The notes: generated from the sequence alone by a model not told the origin. 64,000 nucleotides of DNA from Glaciecola sp048820975 (GCF_048820975.1 NZ_JBMEUF010000001.1:372001-436000); one strand, 5' to 3'; positions 53,326 to 63,245 are shown, counted from the first letter of the stretch. Made by a program: numbers and translations.

Positions 53326-55146
53326 ATGGCTGCTGATACACTCATTCATGAGTTTGAATTACCCTTCCAATTGTATGATGTGCTGAACGTAGAGCAATTG
53401 TGCGAAAATGAGAAATTTAACGAGCACAACAAAGAAACCTTTGATGCTGTGCTTGATACTGCTAATAAAATGGCAACCAAGCTGTTTTTACCTCATAACC
53501 ACATTGCAGATAAAAACGAACCTCAGTTTGATGGCAAAAAAGTATCAATGATAGATGACGTCAAAATAGCCTTTGACGCATTTAGAGAGTCTGGGTTTAT
53601 TGCCGGGCGTTATAGTTTTGAAGATGGCGGTATGCAACTTCCTGAAACTATAATGACCGCTGTTTCTGCCTTTTTTATGGCTGCTAATCCATCTACTACT
53701 GCTTATCCATTTTTAACCTCTGCGGCTATCAATGTTATTTCTCACTTTGCTGATGACACATTAAAAGCAGCGTTTATGCCGCGTATGTTAACGGGTGATT
53801 TTACCGGTACCATGGCGCTTACCGAACCGCACGCTGGCTCTTCTTTAGCTGATATTAAAACTACTGCGGTTAAGCAAGATGATGGTACTTATCGTATTAA
53901 AGGAAGCAAAATTTATATATCAGGCGGTGAACACGAGCTTTCTGACAACATTGTGCATCTTGTACTGGCTAAAGTGCCAGGCGGCCCGCCTGGTGTAAAA
54001 GGAATTTCTTTATTTGTAGTACCTAAGTATCGCTTAGCTCAAGACAACAGCGTAGGCGAGCGCAATGATGTGCATCTTGCTGGCTTGTTGCATAAATTAG
54101 GCTACCGCGGAACCACCTCTACGGCCCTTAGCTTTGGTGATAACGATGATTGCCATGGCTACTTAATTGGCCAAGAGCATTTTGGTTTACGTTACATGTT
54201 TATGATGATGAACGAAGCTCGCATTGGCGTAGGCTTTGGCGCGGCTGTAATTGGCTATCGTGGCTTTCAATACTCATTAGATTATGCAAAAGACCGCACA
54301 CAAGGCCGCGTGGCACCCAATAATAAGCCAGAAGATGATGCAGCGCCTATTATTATGCATGGTGACGTTAAACGTATGCTGTTAGCCCAAAAGGCGTATA
54401 CCGAAGGCGGTATGTCATTGTGTATGTATGGCGCTAACTTGATAGACCAAATAAATACATGTATTGATGATACACGCAAACAAGAATTAAGCGAATTACT
54501 TGACTTACTTACACCGGTGATTAAAGCGTGGCCTTCAGAGTATGGGCCAAAAGCTAACGACTTAGGCATACAAGTACTTGGCGGTGCTGGATATACTCGT
54601 GAGTATATGTCAGAGCAGTTTTGGCGTGATAATCGACTTAATCCAATACATGAGGGAACAAATGGTATTCAAGCACTTGATTTGTCATTTAGAAAATTAT
54701 GGCAAAGCGATGGCTTAGGCTTAAAAGTGCTTGAAAAGGAAATTACAAAGCTATTGCAAGGCACGCTAGACCCAAGCAAAAACTTACCCCAAAGCGCGCA
54801 AATGTCAGAAAAACTAATGCCTTATTTACAGCATATGCAAACCTTAATTGTGCATATTAGCCAAGTAATAAGAAGCGAAGAGGCCGCTACCCTAAGCGCT
54901 AACGCTCAGGCAATGATGAATGTATTTTCTAGCATTGTGGTGAGTTGGATTTGGATTAAGCAGGCCAGCAAAGCTGAGCAATTACTTAAGGCTTGTGATG
55001 ACAAGCAAAAACAAGATTACTACCGCGGTAAAATTCAGGCCGCAAATTACTTTATAGATTGGGAACTGCCCACTATTGCGCGCGACATTCAATTACTAAC
55101 AAATAACAACACAGTGTGTAATGAAATGCACGCTGATTGGTTTTAA
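53326..55146 (+). CDS. Acyl-CoA dehydrogenase, long (DmdC/FadE-like) type
   Basis: A 606-residue flavin acyl-CoA dehydrogenase that would introduce a double bond into an acyl-CoA and pass electrons to ETF. Motifs: MALTEPHAGSSLADIKTTAV (FAD binding), GYRGTTSTALSFGDN, MMNEARIGVGFGAA, GIQVLGGAGYTREYMSEQFW and the catalytic-base Glu in NPIHEGTNGIQALDLSFRK. The extra C-terminal domain places it with the ~600-residue subgroup that includes DmdC (3-methylmercaptopropionyl-CoA dehydrogenase) and FadE5; the substrate cannot be read from sequence. First gene of a four-gene operon; ATG follows AGCGAGGTCCTAAG. Confidence 0.92.
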   Translation: MAADTLIHEFELPFQLYDVLNVEQLCENEKFNEHNKETFDAVLDTANKMATKLFLPHNHIADKNEPQFDGKKVSMIDDVKIAFDAFRESGFIAGRYSFEDGGMQLPETIMTAVSAFFMAANPSTTAYPFLTSAAINVISHFADDTLKAAFMPRMLTGDFTGTMALTEPHAGSSLADIKTTAVKQDDGTYRIKGSKIYISGGEHELSDNIVHLVLAKVPGGPPGVKGISLFVVPKYRLAQDNSVGERNDVHLAGLLHKLGYRGTTSTALSFGDNDDCHGYLIGQEHFGLRYMFMMMNEARIGVGFGAAVIGYRGFQYSLDYAKDRTQGRVAPNNKPEDDAAPIIMHGDVKRMLLAQKAYTEGGMSLCMYGANLIDQINTCIDDTRKQELSELLDLLTPVIKAWPSEYGPKANDLGIQVLGGAGYTREYMSEQFWRDNRLNPIHEGTNGIQALDLSFRKLWQSDGLGLKVLEKEITKLLQGTLDPSKNLPQSAQMSEKLMPYLQHMQTLIVHISQVIRSEEAATLSANAQAMMNVFSSIVVSWIWIKQASKAEQLLKACDDKQKQDYYRGKIQAANYFIDWELPTIARDIQLLTNNNTVCNEMHADWF

Positions 55147-55158
55147 GGATAATTTACT

Positions 55159-56163
55159 ATGACCACAAGCCAACAATGGTGTTTAAAAGCAAGGCCTTTC
55201 GGTGAGCCAACAAACGATACTTGGGAATTCAAGCAAACAGAACTGCCTGAATTAAAAGAAGGGCAAATATTAATTAAAGTAGAGTACATTTCTTTAGACC
55301 CAGCTATGCGCGGTTGGCTAAATGACGCTAAGTCTTATATTGAGCCGGTACAAATTGGCGAAGTAATGCGCGCGGGTACGGTAGGCAAGGTTATAAAAAG
55401 CCAACACAAAAGCTTTAGCGAAGGCGATTACGTAGCCGGATACAACGGTGTTCAGTCTTACGCAGTGAGCGACGGAACAGGCTTACACAAAGTTGATCCA
55501 AGCCTAGCGCCGCTTCCTTACTATTTAGGTGTATTAGGGATGCCTGGCATGACAGGCTATTTTGGTTTACTGAAAACCGGTGAGCCCAAAGCGGGGGAGA
55601 CCGTAGTGGTTTCAGGCGCCGCCGGTGCAGTAGGCGGTTTAGTTGGCCAAATTGCACGCATTAAAGGTTGCAGAGTAGTAGGGATAGCCGGCGGGAAAGA
55701 GAAGTGTAAGTTCTTAATTGACGAACTAGGTTTTGACGCGGCAATTGATTACAAAAATGAAAGTGTAAAAGACGCATTAAAACAAACTTGTCCAAAAGGC
55801 GTAGATGTGTTTTTTGACAATGTGGGCGGCGATATTTTAGATGATGTATTAACGCAAATAAATGTGAAAGCACGGATTGTTATTTGTGGAGCTATTAGTC
55901 AATACAACAACACCACACCGGTAAAAGGCCCGTCTAACTATTTATCATTGTTAGTGAATCGTGCTCGTATGGAAGGTATTGTGGTGTTTGACAATATCAA
56001 AGAATATCCGGTTGCCATGAAAGATATAGCAACGTGGATAAAATCAGGTGAGTTAAAAGTAAAAGATCATGTTGTTGAAGGCTTAGAAACCTTCCCTGAA
56101 ACATTGATGATGTTATTTAAAGGCGAAAACTTCGGTAAGCTAATTTTAAAGGTAGGTGAATGA
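55159..56163 (+). CDS. CurA-like NADPH-dependent reductase (MDR family)
   Basis: A 334-residue zinc-free medium-chain reductase that reduces enone-type substrates. YISLDPAMRGW is the family hallmark near residue 50; VVSGAAGAVGGLVGQIARIK is the NADPH-binding segment; GVDVFFDNVGGDILD and GAISQYN also match CurA and PTGR-like enzymes. Located 12 bp after the dehydrogenase gene. Likely part of the same pathway. Confidence 0.9.
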   Translation: MTTSQQWCLKARPFGEPTNDTWEFKQTELPELKEGQILIKVEYISLDPAMRGWLNDAKSYIEPVQIGEVMRAGTVGKVIKSQHKSFSEGDYVAGYNGVQSYAVSDGTGLHKVDPSLAPLPYYLGVLGMPGMTGYFGLLKTGEPKAGETVVVSGAAGAVGGLVGQIARIKGCRVVGIAGGKEKCKFLIDELGFDAAIDYKNESVKDALKQTCPKGVDVFFDNVGGDILDDVLTQINVKARIVICGAISQYNNTTPVKGPSNYLSLLVNRARMEGIVVFDNIKEYPVAMKDIATWIKSGELKVKDHVVEGLETFPETLMMLFKGENFGKLILKVGE

Positions 56164-56164
56164 T

Positions 56165-56932
56165 ATGACTCCAGCAGCAGATGTCACAAATAAACGCATT
56201 TTAATTACTGGTGGTGCATCAGGCATAGGCGCCGCGAGTGCTAAACTACTGGCAAGCCGCGGTGCAAAAGTTGTTATTGCAGATTTAAGCGAAGAGCAAG
56301 GCCAAAATGTAGCAAAAGAAGCGCAAGACAATGGCTTTGATGTCAAATTCCAAAAAGTAGATGTTACGCAGGCCGACAGCGTAAAAGCCTTATTCGCATT
56401 TGCAATGAAAGAGCTAGGCGGCCTAGATGTGGTAGTTAACAATGCGGGAATTGATCATAAGCCAGCGCCTATGCATGAGTTAAGTGATGACGATTTTGAT
56501 AGCAATATAGCCGTCAATTTAAAAGGCGTTTGGCACTGCATGCGCGCATCAATAGCTTGCATGGCGCCTAGTGGCGGCGGCCATGTTATAAATGTTGCAT
56601 CGGTAGCGGGCTTACGTTCATCACCCGCAATATCTGCATATAGTGCTTCAAAGCATGGCGTTATGGGCCTGACTAAATCAGCGGCCGTTGAATATGCCAG
56701 AGCAAATTTACGATTTAACGCAGTCTGCCCTAGCTTTATTGACACACCCATGGTGCAAAATACCCTTGCTAAACTAGACGAACGCGGCCAAAACGCGATC
56801 ATTAAAGCAAGCCCATTGAAGCGTTTAGGGAAAGTTGAAGAAATATCAAGTGCCATTGCTTGGTTAGCAAGTGATGAAAGTAGCTTTATGAACGGACACG
56901 CCTTCACTTTAGATGGCGGCATGTTAGCTTAA
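56165..56932 (+). CDS. Short-chain dehydrogenase/reductase 1
   Basis: A 255-residue classical SDR. NAD(P)-binding ITGGASGIGAASAKLLA, NNAGIDHKP, the catalytic Ser in VASVAGL and Tyr-x-x-x-Lys in YSASKHGVMG, and DGGMLA at the end. An upstream GTG (56156) would overlap the CurA-like gene; the ATG at 56165 has AGGTAGGTG before it and is preferred. Acid residue (ADLS) after strand 2 suggests NAD preference. Confidence 0.92.
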   Translation: MTPAADVTNKRILITGGASGIGAASAKLLASRGAKVVIADLSEEQGQNVAKEAQDNGFDVKFQKVDVTQADSVKALFAFAMKELGGLDVVVNNAGIDHKPAPMHELSDDDFDSNIAVNLKGVWHCMRASIACMAPSGGGHVINVASVAGLRSSPAISAYSASKHGVMGLTKSAAVEYARANLRFNAVCPSFIDTPMVQNTLAKLDERGQNAIIKASPLKRLGKVEEISSAIAWLASDESSFMNGHAFTLDGGMLA

Positions 56933-56947
56933 TTAGCGTAAGGAATT

Positions 56948-57712
56948 ATGATGAAAGATTTATTTGATTTAACAGGTAAAATTGCCTTAGTCACTGGCGC
57001 AAGCCGCGGTATTGGTGAGTCAATTGCTCGATTATTGGCTTCACGTGGCGCACACGTTATTGTATCTAGCCGTAAAATTGATGCTTGCCAAGCGGTGGCT
57101 GATAGCATTGTTGAAAGTGGTGGAAAGGCCAGTGCTTTTGCTTGCCATGTGGGTGAAATAGCTCAAATTGAAGCAGTGTTTACGCACATCAAAGATACCC
57201 ACGGGCGCATTGATATACTGGTTAATAATGCTGCGGCAAACCCATATTTTGGGCATATTCTCGATACTGATTTGGCGGCATATGATAAAACAGTAGATGT
57301 GAATATTCGAGGCTATTTCTTTATGTCAATTGCTGCGGGCAAAATGATGAAAGAACAAGGTTCGGGTGTAATATTAAATACCGCCTCAGTTAATGGCATA
57401 ACCCCAGGCGATATGCAGGGTATTTATTCAATCACTAAGGCCGCTGTAATCAGTATGACTAAAGCATTTGCAAAAGAATGTGGTGGCTTAAATATTCGTG
57501 TTAATGCACTATTACCGGGCTTAACTGATACTAAGTTTGCCTCAGCACTTACCACTAATGACACCATTCTAAAAACCGCATTAAAAGTCATTCCTTTAGG
57601 CAGAGTGGCTGATCCAGATGAAATGGCAGGTACTGTTTTGTATTTAGTGTCAGATGCATCAAGTTATACAACCGGCGCCAGTGTAATTGTTGACGGCGGC
57701 ATGCTCGCCTAA
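56948..57712 (+). CDS. Short-chain dehydrogenase/reductase 2
   Basis: A 254-residue classical SDR, similar to but distinct from its neighbour. VTGASRGIGESIARLLASRG, NNAAANPY, TASVNGITPGDMQGI and YSITKAAVISM supply the nucleotide site, Ser, Tyr and Lys. SSRK after strand 2 suggests NADP. ATG 56948 follows TAAGGAATT, with a second ATG three bases later. Last gene of the operon; a terminator follows. Confidence 0.92.
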   Translation: MMKDLFDLTGKIALVTGASRGIGESIARLLASRGAHVIVSSRKIDACQAVADSIVESGGKASAFACHVGEIAQIEAVFTHIKDTHGRIDILVNNAAANPYFGHILDTDLAAYDKTVDVNIRGYFFMSIAAGKMMKEQGSGVILNTASVNGITPGDMQGIYSITKAAVISMTKAFAKECGGLNIRVNALLPGLTDTKFASALTTNDTILKTALKVIPLGRVADPDEMAGTVLYLVSDASSYTTGASVIVDGGMLA

Positions 57713-57732
57713 TTAGTACTGTTTTAAATAAG

Positions 57733-57759
57733 ACGCTCACTGCCAAGGTGAGCGTTTTA
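57733..57759 (+). terminator. Rho-independent terminator of the SDR operon
   Basis: ACGCTCAC and GTGAGCGT, an 8-bp perfect stem with a 7-base loop, followed by TTTTAC. It ends at the stop codon of the convergent acyltransferase gene. Confidence 0.8.
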
Positions 57760-59451
57760 CTATTCAAGATAACGCTTTCTTTTTTTATCACTTAACTTGG
57801 TGATATCTACCATAACTAAACCGTCTACGCAGTTTTGAAAGTCAGGGTCAATATTAAAGGCCGTAAACCTAACACCTTCACCTTCACACAACTCAGCATA
57901 TTGCTTGTAAAGAGTTGGTACCGCTACGTTCATGTTCGCAAGTTTTGTTTTTAACACCGGTAGGGCTTCTTTGTACGTCAAACCCGCAAATGCATCAACT
58001 TGCTGAACGGCGCAGTGGTAGGGAATTTTAGCGTGAGCTACATTGTCGCTATCAGGAAAGAAGTGCAGATAAAAGCTGACTATCAAATCAGTCGCTGTTT
58101 TGGGAAGCTGGGCACTTAGCGTAACGGGGCCAAATAAATAGCGGTATTCAGGATAGTTACGCAAAAACGCGCCAATCCCCATCCATAGGTAATCTAAACT
58201 GCGCTTTCCCCAGTATTTTTCTTGTACAAAACTTCGGCCTAACTCTAAGCCTTTATCAAAATAAGGCTGCATGTTTTCGGTATAATCAAATAAGGTACTG
58301 GAGTAAATAGACGTGCTTGTTTTTACTAACTGTTTTGCATCGCCAAATCGATAGGCTCCTGCAATTTCCAAATCACTAGGATCCCACAATATTAAGTGAA
58401 AGTAGGTTTTATCAAATTGGTCAACATCACGCCTTTGATGCGTGCCTTCACCCACTGCTCGGAAGGTTATCTCTCGTAATCTTCCAAGCTCTCTCATAAT
58501 TGGCGAGCTTTGTTGATATCGATACAAGTAAATCACTTTTCCATCGCTTGTTGTACCTAGCATTTCACAGTCGGATTTTAGCGCTTCATGCAAGGTTTTC
58601 CTATTTTCAGGAAGGGCGATTGCACTTTGCGTAGGCATTACGGCTGGTTTTTTAGTTCTCAAACGGTACAAGTGCTTTTTGAACAATTTAACCTGTTCTT
58701 TCATATTAATGGTTAAATTGGCAAAGCCTTCGTAGGGAATAATTTCCCCAATATGTACATCCATGCTTTTACTTTTCTTGTTAAACATTTCCTTAACTAG
58801 AAGAGCCGTTGCTGCTGGCTTGTAAAGCATTGATACGCCATAAAATAGAGCGGAGTTTTTAGCATCTATGCATATAGGTAGAATAGGGCACTGTGCGCGC
58901 TTAGCAATTCTTAAAAAACCGGTTTGCCATTTAGTATCTCGTATACCTTGTGGACGCAATCTTGATACTTCTCCTGCTGGAAAAACAATAACGGCGCCTT
59001 CATTTTGTAAATGTAAATGTATGTTGTGTAAGTTATGTTTAGGTGTATTGCCTTGCATGTTATTAACAGGCAACAAAATTTCATGTAAAGGCTCTATGGC
59101 CATGAGCATTTCATTTGCCACAACTTTTATGTCATCACGTATATCTTGAATACATTTAATAAGAGCTAAGCCGTCAAGAGAGCCAATAGGGTGGTTGGCT
59201 ATTATAACAACCCTGCCAGAGCTAGGTATGCGTTCTTTTTGCTGATCTTTCAATCTAAAAGAAAAGTCAAAATAGCGTAGTACCTGTTCAACATAGTCAA
59301 AGCCTGACAAATGCGGGTACTCATGTTGAAACTCGTTTATTTCTTGCTCACACAACAGGTGTTTAAAAAGCGCCGTTACCGGTTTATTTAAAATTTTGTT
59401 ATTTGCTACTTGAGGATAGCGTGACGTAATAACCTGCTTGGTATCTAACAT
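57760..59451 (-). CDS. OlsF-like bifunctional acyltransferase (PlsC + GNAT domains)
   Basis: A 563-residue fusion. The N-terminal half has a lysophospholipid acyltransferase domain with the catalytic NHPIGSLDG (H-x4-D) near residue 90 and VIVFPAGEVSR, like OlsA/PlsC. The C-terminal half (residues ~310-540) is an OlsB-like N-acyltransferase with LGRLREITFRAVGEGTHQRR, LGRSFVQEKYWGKRSLDYLW and YLFGPVTLSAQ. This domain order matches OlsF, which makes ornithine lipids in some bacteria, but it could make another lipoamino acid. Convergent with the SDR operon. Confidence 0.85.
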   Translation of the reverse strand: MLDTKQVITSRYPQVANNKILNKPVTALFKHLLCEQEINEFQHEYPHLSGFDYVEQVLRYFDFSFRLKDQQKERIPSSGRVVIIANHPIGSLDGLALIKCIQDIRDDIKVVANEMLMAIEPLHEILLPVNNMQGNTPKHNLHNIHLHLQNEGAVIVFPAGEVSRLRPQGIRDTKWQTGFLRIAKRAQCPILPICIDAKNSALFYGVSMLYKPAATALLVKEMFNKKSKSMDVHIGEIIPYEGFANLTINMKEQVKLFKKHLYRLRTKKPAVMPTQSAIALPENRKTLHEALKSDCEMLGTTSDGKVIYLYRYQQSSPIMRELGRLREITFRAVGEGTHQRRDVDQFDKTYFHLILWDPSDLEIAGAYRFGDAKQLVKTSTSIYSSTLFDYTENMQPYFDKGLELGRSFVQEKYWGKRSLDYLWMGIGAFLRNYPEYRYLFGPVTLSAQLPKTATDLIVSFYLHFFPDSDNVAHAKIPYHCAVQQVDAFAGLTYKEALPVLKTKLANMNVAVPTLYKQYAELCEGEGVRFTAFNIDPDFQNCVDGLVMVDITKLSDKKRKRYLE

Positions 59452-59576
59452 ACGGTAAAGTTCCGATTTATTATTATGCTAGCGCCCGAAGGTAAAAGAT
59501 ATTCTTTAAGCTTAAGTGACGTAAATGTGAATGTTTAATGACATTAAAAACAAGAAGGGAAATGACAGGAAGAGAA

Positions 59577-59604
59577 AAGCGGTAAGAGCTAGGTATTACC
59601 GCTT
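59577..59604 (-). terminator. Terminator of the aminotransferase gene
   Basis: AAGCGGTAA and TTACCGCTT, a perfect 9-bp stem with a 10-base loop, 11 bases after the aminotransferase stop codon on the minus strand. The following tract (TTCTCTTCC) is only T-rich. Confidence 0.7.
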
Positions 59605-59614
59605 TGAGATTGCT

Positions 59615-60805
59615 TTACATAGTTTGCGCAATAGCCTTAGCCAATGCTTCTACGTTATTGTGGTTAATACCCGCAATGTTTACTCGGCTAGAGTCTACAA
59701 AATAAACCGCATGATCACTTCTAAGAAGTTGTACTTGTTCTGGCGGTATGCAAAGGAATGAGAACATACCTTTTTGCGTGTTTATAAAACTAAAGTCTTT
59801 ATCAACATTTTGTGCGGCTAAATTGTTCACTAGCATTGCGCGTAAGTCAGTCATACGATTACGCATAGCGTCAACTTCAGCTATCCACTGTTGATTCAAG
59901 GTCGGTGTATTTAAAATAATATCAACCAAAGCGCCGCCATATGAAGGAGGCATTGAGTATATTCCACGTGCAACCGATTGAATTTGTGATTGCGCAATTG
60001 ATTTAGTTTTTTCATCTTTACAAATAATAGCGGCTAAACCCACGCGTTCACGATATAAGCCGAAATTCTTAGAACATGATGCTGCAACAATAACTTCATC
60101 TACATTTTCAACTAGCGTGCGAAGGCCATAGGTATCTTCATCTATGCCATCGCCAAAACCTTGATAGGCGGTATCAACAAAGGGTAAAAAACCCACTTTG
60201 TTAGCAAGTTTTGCAATTTCTTGCCATTGTTCTTTAGTTAAGTCAGCCCCGGTAGGGTTATGACAGCAACCGTGAAGTAATACCACATCACCGGCATTGA
60301 CTTTTGATAAACAATCCATCATTTCGTCAAATTTGATGCTGGCGCTAGCCTTGTCAAAATAAGGGTAGGTATGTAGTTCTAATCCCGCGTCACCTAGTAA
60401 AGGAATGTGGTTAGCCCAAGTAGGATCGCTTACCCACACTTTGGTTTTGCTATTTACACGCATAAGTAACTCAGCAAGTATACGCAGTGCGCCACAGCCA
60501 CCTGGTGCTTGAACGGCAGCAACTCGGCTGTCATTCAGTGCCGCAGAATTATTACCTAAAAGAAGCGTAAGCATGCCATTAATGAAACCGGGGTTCCCTT
60601 GGGGCGTAATATAAACCTTCGAGGTTTCACTTTGTAAAAGTATCTTCTGCGCTTCGGCCACAGAGTCTAATATAGGTGTATTACCTTGCTCATCCTTGTA
60701 GACACCTACGCCTAAGTCAATTTTATATGGGCTAGGATCTTGTTTATACGCGGCAGATAAACCAAGAATTGGATCAGGCGCAAGGGCTGGCAACGTTTCA
60801 AACAC
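59615..60805 (-). CDS. Aspartate/aromatic aminotransferase
   Basis: A 396-residue class I PLP aminotransferase of the AspC/TyrB type, interconverting aspartate or aromatic amino acids and 2-oxo acids. Matches AspC in length from a GTG start at 60805 (AAAGGAAAC upstream), giving the N-terminus (M)FETLPALAPDPILGL. Visible: IDLGVGVYKDEQG, GCGALRILAEL, LLHGCCHNPTGADLT, VDTAYQGFG and the PLP-lysine in AASCSKNFGLYRERVG. AspC and TyrB are hard to separate by sequence, so no symbol is given. Confidence 0.93.
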   Translation of the reverse strand: MFETLPALAPDPILGLSAAYKQDPSPYKIDLGVGVYKDEQGNTPILDSVAEAQKILLQSETSKVYITPQGNPGFINGMLTLLLGNNSAALNDSRVAAVQAPGGCGALRILAELLMRVNSKTKVWVSDPTWANHIPLLGDAGLELHTYPYFDKASASIKFDEMMDCLSKVNAGDVVLLHGCCHNPTGADLTKEQWQEIAKLANKVGFLPFVDTAYQGFGDGIDEDTYGLRTLVENVDEVIVAASCSKNFGLYRERVGLAAIICKDEKTKSIAQSQIQSVARGIYSMPPSYGGALVDIILNTPTLNQQWIAEVDAMRNRMTDLRAMLVNNLAAQNVDKDFSFINTQKGMFSFLCIPPEQVQLLRSDHAVYFVDSSRVNIAGINHNNVEALAKAIAQTM

Positions 60806-60928
60806 GATATTGTTTCCTTTTTTGTTAGCATTAGTGCAAGTGTTGGGCATTATGCCAATTTATTACTAGAATTCGAGAAAAATATCTTATTTTTTTAGAT
60901 ATTTTAGATTAATTTTGTTTATTAAGAC

Positions 60929-61702
60929 TTATCTGTTCTGTAGATCAAATTCAAAGACCTGCGTATCACTTAATTTTGCCTGCGGTGTAAAGGTTCTTTC
61001 TTCCCAATAACAGTGGTTGTTGTTGTCAATTAACAACACTGTACTTGAACGGGTGCCATAGTTTTCGCTTTGAATAAAAATAGACGATAACTTTCTTTCC
61101 CACTCTATGGGTATACCCGTTTTCGGCAGTATGTCGTCACTAGCTGCTTGCGAATTATTTAATAAAGTAAATAAATGCTCATGACTTAGTGTATCAGCAT
61201 GCTGGCAATAATCGGCTAGTGCCTTTTTACCCGCATCTATTTTAGGCCATGGAATATCTAAGCTGGCATTGGAAAGGCCATAAACACCATCACCTAGGGT
61301 ATATACTGCATTTTCAAAGTTGTTATACACATGCAAGTCTTTCACATCGCCATACAGTAAATTGTACCCGTTGTATTGCTCATGGGTGTTCTGTAGCCTA
61401 GCTAAATATTCGCTATTACTGTTGTTGTCCGTTAAAAAGTGGGTCACTAATTCACCGCGAGTAATGGCATTTTCACGCTCTTTACCTGGTGCTCGAATAT
61501 TCGTAAGCGCCGCTATTCTGCCTTGTTTATTCATCCCCATCCATGTACCGCCTGCTTCTAAATCTTTGCCGGCAAGAAGGTCACTATGATTTGGCCAAAA
61601 ATGAGACACAGCGGTAGGCCGCTGATGAAATTCATCACGGTTTGCCGCAATTATTAGCGGATACTTCGGGTGCTGGTTAACAGCTATAAATAAAATACAC
61701 AT
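60929..61702 (-). CDS. NRDE (TANGO2-like) family protein
   Basis: A 257-residue protein of the Asn-Arg-Asp-Glu family. The defining motif is at the N-terminus: MCILFIAVNQHPKYPLIIAA followed by NRDEFHQRPT. The Cys2 start and AALTNIRAPGKERENAITRG fit an N-terminal-nucleophile-like fold. TANGO2 relatives are linked to lipid and heme handling in eukaryotes, but the bacterial role is not known. Confidence 0.88.
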   Translation of the reverse strand: MCILFIAVNQHPKYPLIIAANRDEFHQRPTAVSHFWPNHSDLLAGKDLEAGGTWMGMNKQGRIAALTNIRAPGKERENAITRGELVTHFLTDNNSNSEYLARLQNTHEQYNGYNLLYGDVKDLHVYNNFENAVYTLGDGVYGLSNASLDIPWPKIDAGKKALADYCQHADTLSHEHLFTLLNNSQAASDDILPKTGIPIEWERKLSSIFIQSENYGTRSSTVLLIDNNNHCYWEERTFTPQAKLSDTQVFEFDLQNR

Positions 61703-61881
61703 AAGAGTTGTAGTGTAAATGACAAATATAAATCTTCAATAATAATATTGCGTTATTACTTAGTTAAAAGTTCTTAAAGTGAAAATAAATCTTAGCCTAG
61801 TTATATGGTACACTTTTGCCCGTTTACACTGGTTTTAATACAAAAACACCATCACGCATCAAATTATATAGGAACTTATTA

Positions 61882-63123
61882 GTGAAGAAATTGAAACTTG
61901 CTTCTCGCTTAGTGCATGCCGATCGTAAAATTAACAAGCCACAGCATGGCGCTGTGCATGAAGCGACTAATAATTCAGTATTATTTGAGTTTGACGATGT
62001 TGCCGATTTAGAAGCTGTATTTCAGGGTGAAAAACCAGGTCACGTTTATTCGCGCAGCTCATCTAATTCAGCAGTTGCCTTACAAAACATCCTAAGTGAA
62101 CTTGAAGGCGGGGTAGGTGCGGCTACATTTTCAACCGGAATGGCAGCCATTTCAGCGCTTATGTTTTCACTGTTAAAGGCAGGGGATCATATTGTGGTGA
62201 GTACTTATTTATTTGGTAATACTCGAAGCTTTTTTGATTCACTTGCGCGTTTTGCAATTGATATCAGCTATGTTGATGTATCAGATGTAAGTAATGTAAA
62301 AAGCGCTCTTAACGAAAATACAAAAATGGTGTTTAGCGAAACGATAGCCAACCCAGGTACTCAAGTGGCAGATTTAAGCGCTATTGGCGATTTATGTGAA
62401 TCACAAAACCTATTATTTGTATTAGACAACACTATGACGCCATCGGTTATGTTAGATGCAGCGTCTGTAAAAGCGAATATGCTTACAACGTCATTAACAA
62501 AGTATATTGCAGGGCATGGCAACGTTCTTGGCGGTGTTGTGGTTGATATGGGAAATTTCGACTGGACTACCTTTGAAAACATTTTAGAGGTTTATAAGTC
62601 GGCTGATCCTGCGGTGTGGGGGATGACTCAAATTCGCAAAAAAGGCTTAAGAGACATGGGGGCAACGTTGGCTCCGCAATCAGCTCATCTTGTTTCTATA
62701 GGTTTAGAAACATTGCAAATGAGAATGCAGAAAACCTGTGAAAATGGTTTGGCCGTGGCTGAGTTTTTATCTAAGCAAGCACAAGTGCAAAAAGTTTTTT
62801 ATCCCGGCTTAGCAGAACACCCACAACATGAAAGAGCTGCACACTTATTTAATGATCAGTTTGGTGGTATTTTAAGCTTTGAACTTCAAAGTAATATAGA
62901 TATGCGAGCTTTTTTGAATCATTTAAATACCATTATTACCGCTACGCATTTGGGTGACACACGCACTCTAATATTACCTGTTGCTAGCACTATCTTCTTT
63001 GAAAATGGTGCTAAACAGCGCGAAGAGATGGGAATTTCAGATACTTTGGTCAGAATGTCTATAGGTATTGAAGATGCAGAAGACTTAATTGAAGATTTAA
63101 AGCTTGCCTTTGAACGGGTATAG
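61882..63123 (+). CDS. Cystathionine gamma-synthase family PLP enzyme
   Basis: A 413-residue Cys/Met-metabolism PLP enzyme. YSRSSSNSAVALQNILSELE, FSTGMAAISALMFSLLKAGD, VLDNTMTPS and the PLP-lysine in TTSLTKYIAGHGNVLGGVVV are present. The family covers cystathionine gamma-synthase, gamma-lyase, methionine gamma-lyase and O-acylhomoserine sulfhydrylase; this sequence does not settle which. The start is the GTG at 61882, with AGGAAC nine bases upstream; an upstream extension lacks a ribosome-binding site. Confidence 0.88.
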   Translation: MKKLKLASRLVHADRKINKPQHGAVHEATNNSVLFEFDDVADLEAVFQGEKPGHVYSRSSSNSAVALQNILSELEGGVGAATFSTGMAAISALMFSLLKAGDHIVVSTYLFGNTRSFFDSLARFAIDISYVDVSDVSNVKSALNENTKMVFSETIANPGTQVADLSAIGDLCESQNLLFVLDNTMTPSVMLDAASVKANMLTTSLTKYIAGHGNVLGGVVVDMGNFDWTTFENILEVYKSADPAVWGMTQIRKKGLRDMGATLAPQSAHLVSIGLETLQMRMQKTCENGLAVAEFLSKQAQVQKVFYPGLAEHPQHERAAHLFNDQFGGILSFELQSNIDMRAFLNHLNTIITATHLGDTRTLILPVASTIFFENGAKQREEMGISDTLVRMSIGIEDAEDLIEDLKLAFERV

Positions 63124-63245
63124 GCTAATTAATTTATGTATTTAATAAAAAAAAGTGAACCATTTTCTATACTATAGTCTATAATAATACAATGATTGCA
63201 ATTAGCTTTGTGATTATTAGTGTTCCTAGTTGAGTGTGTTGATAT

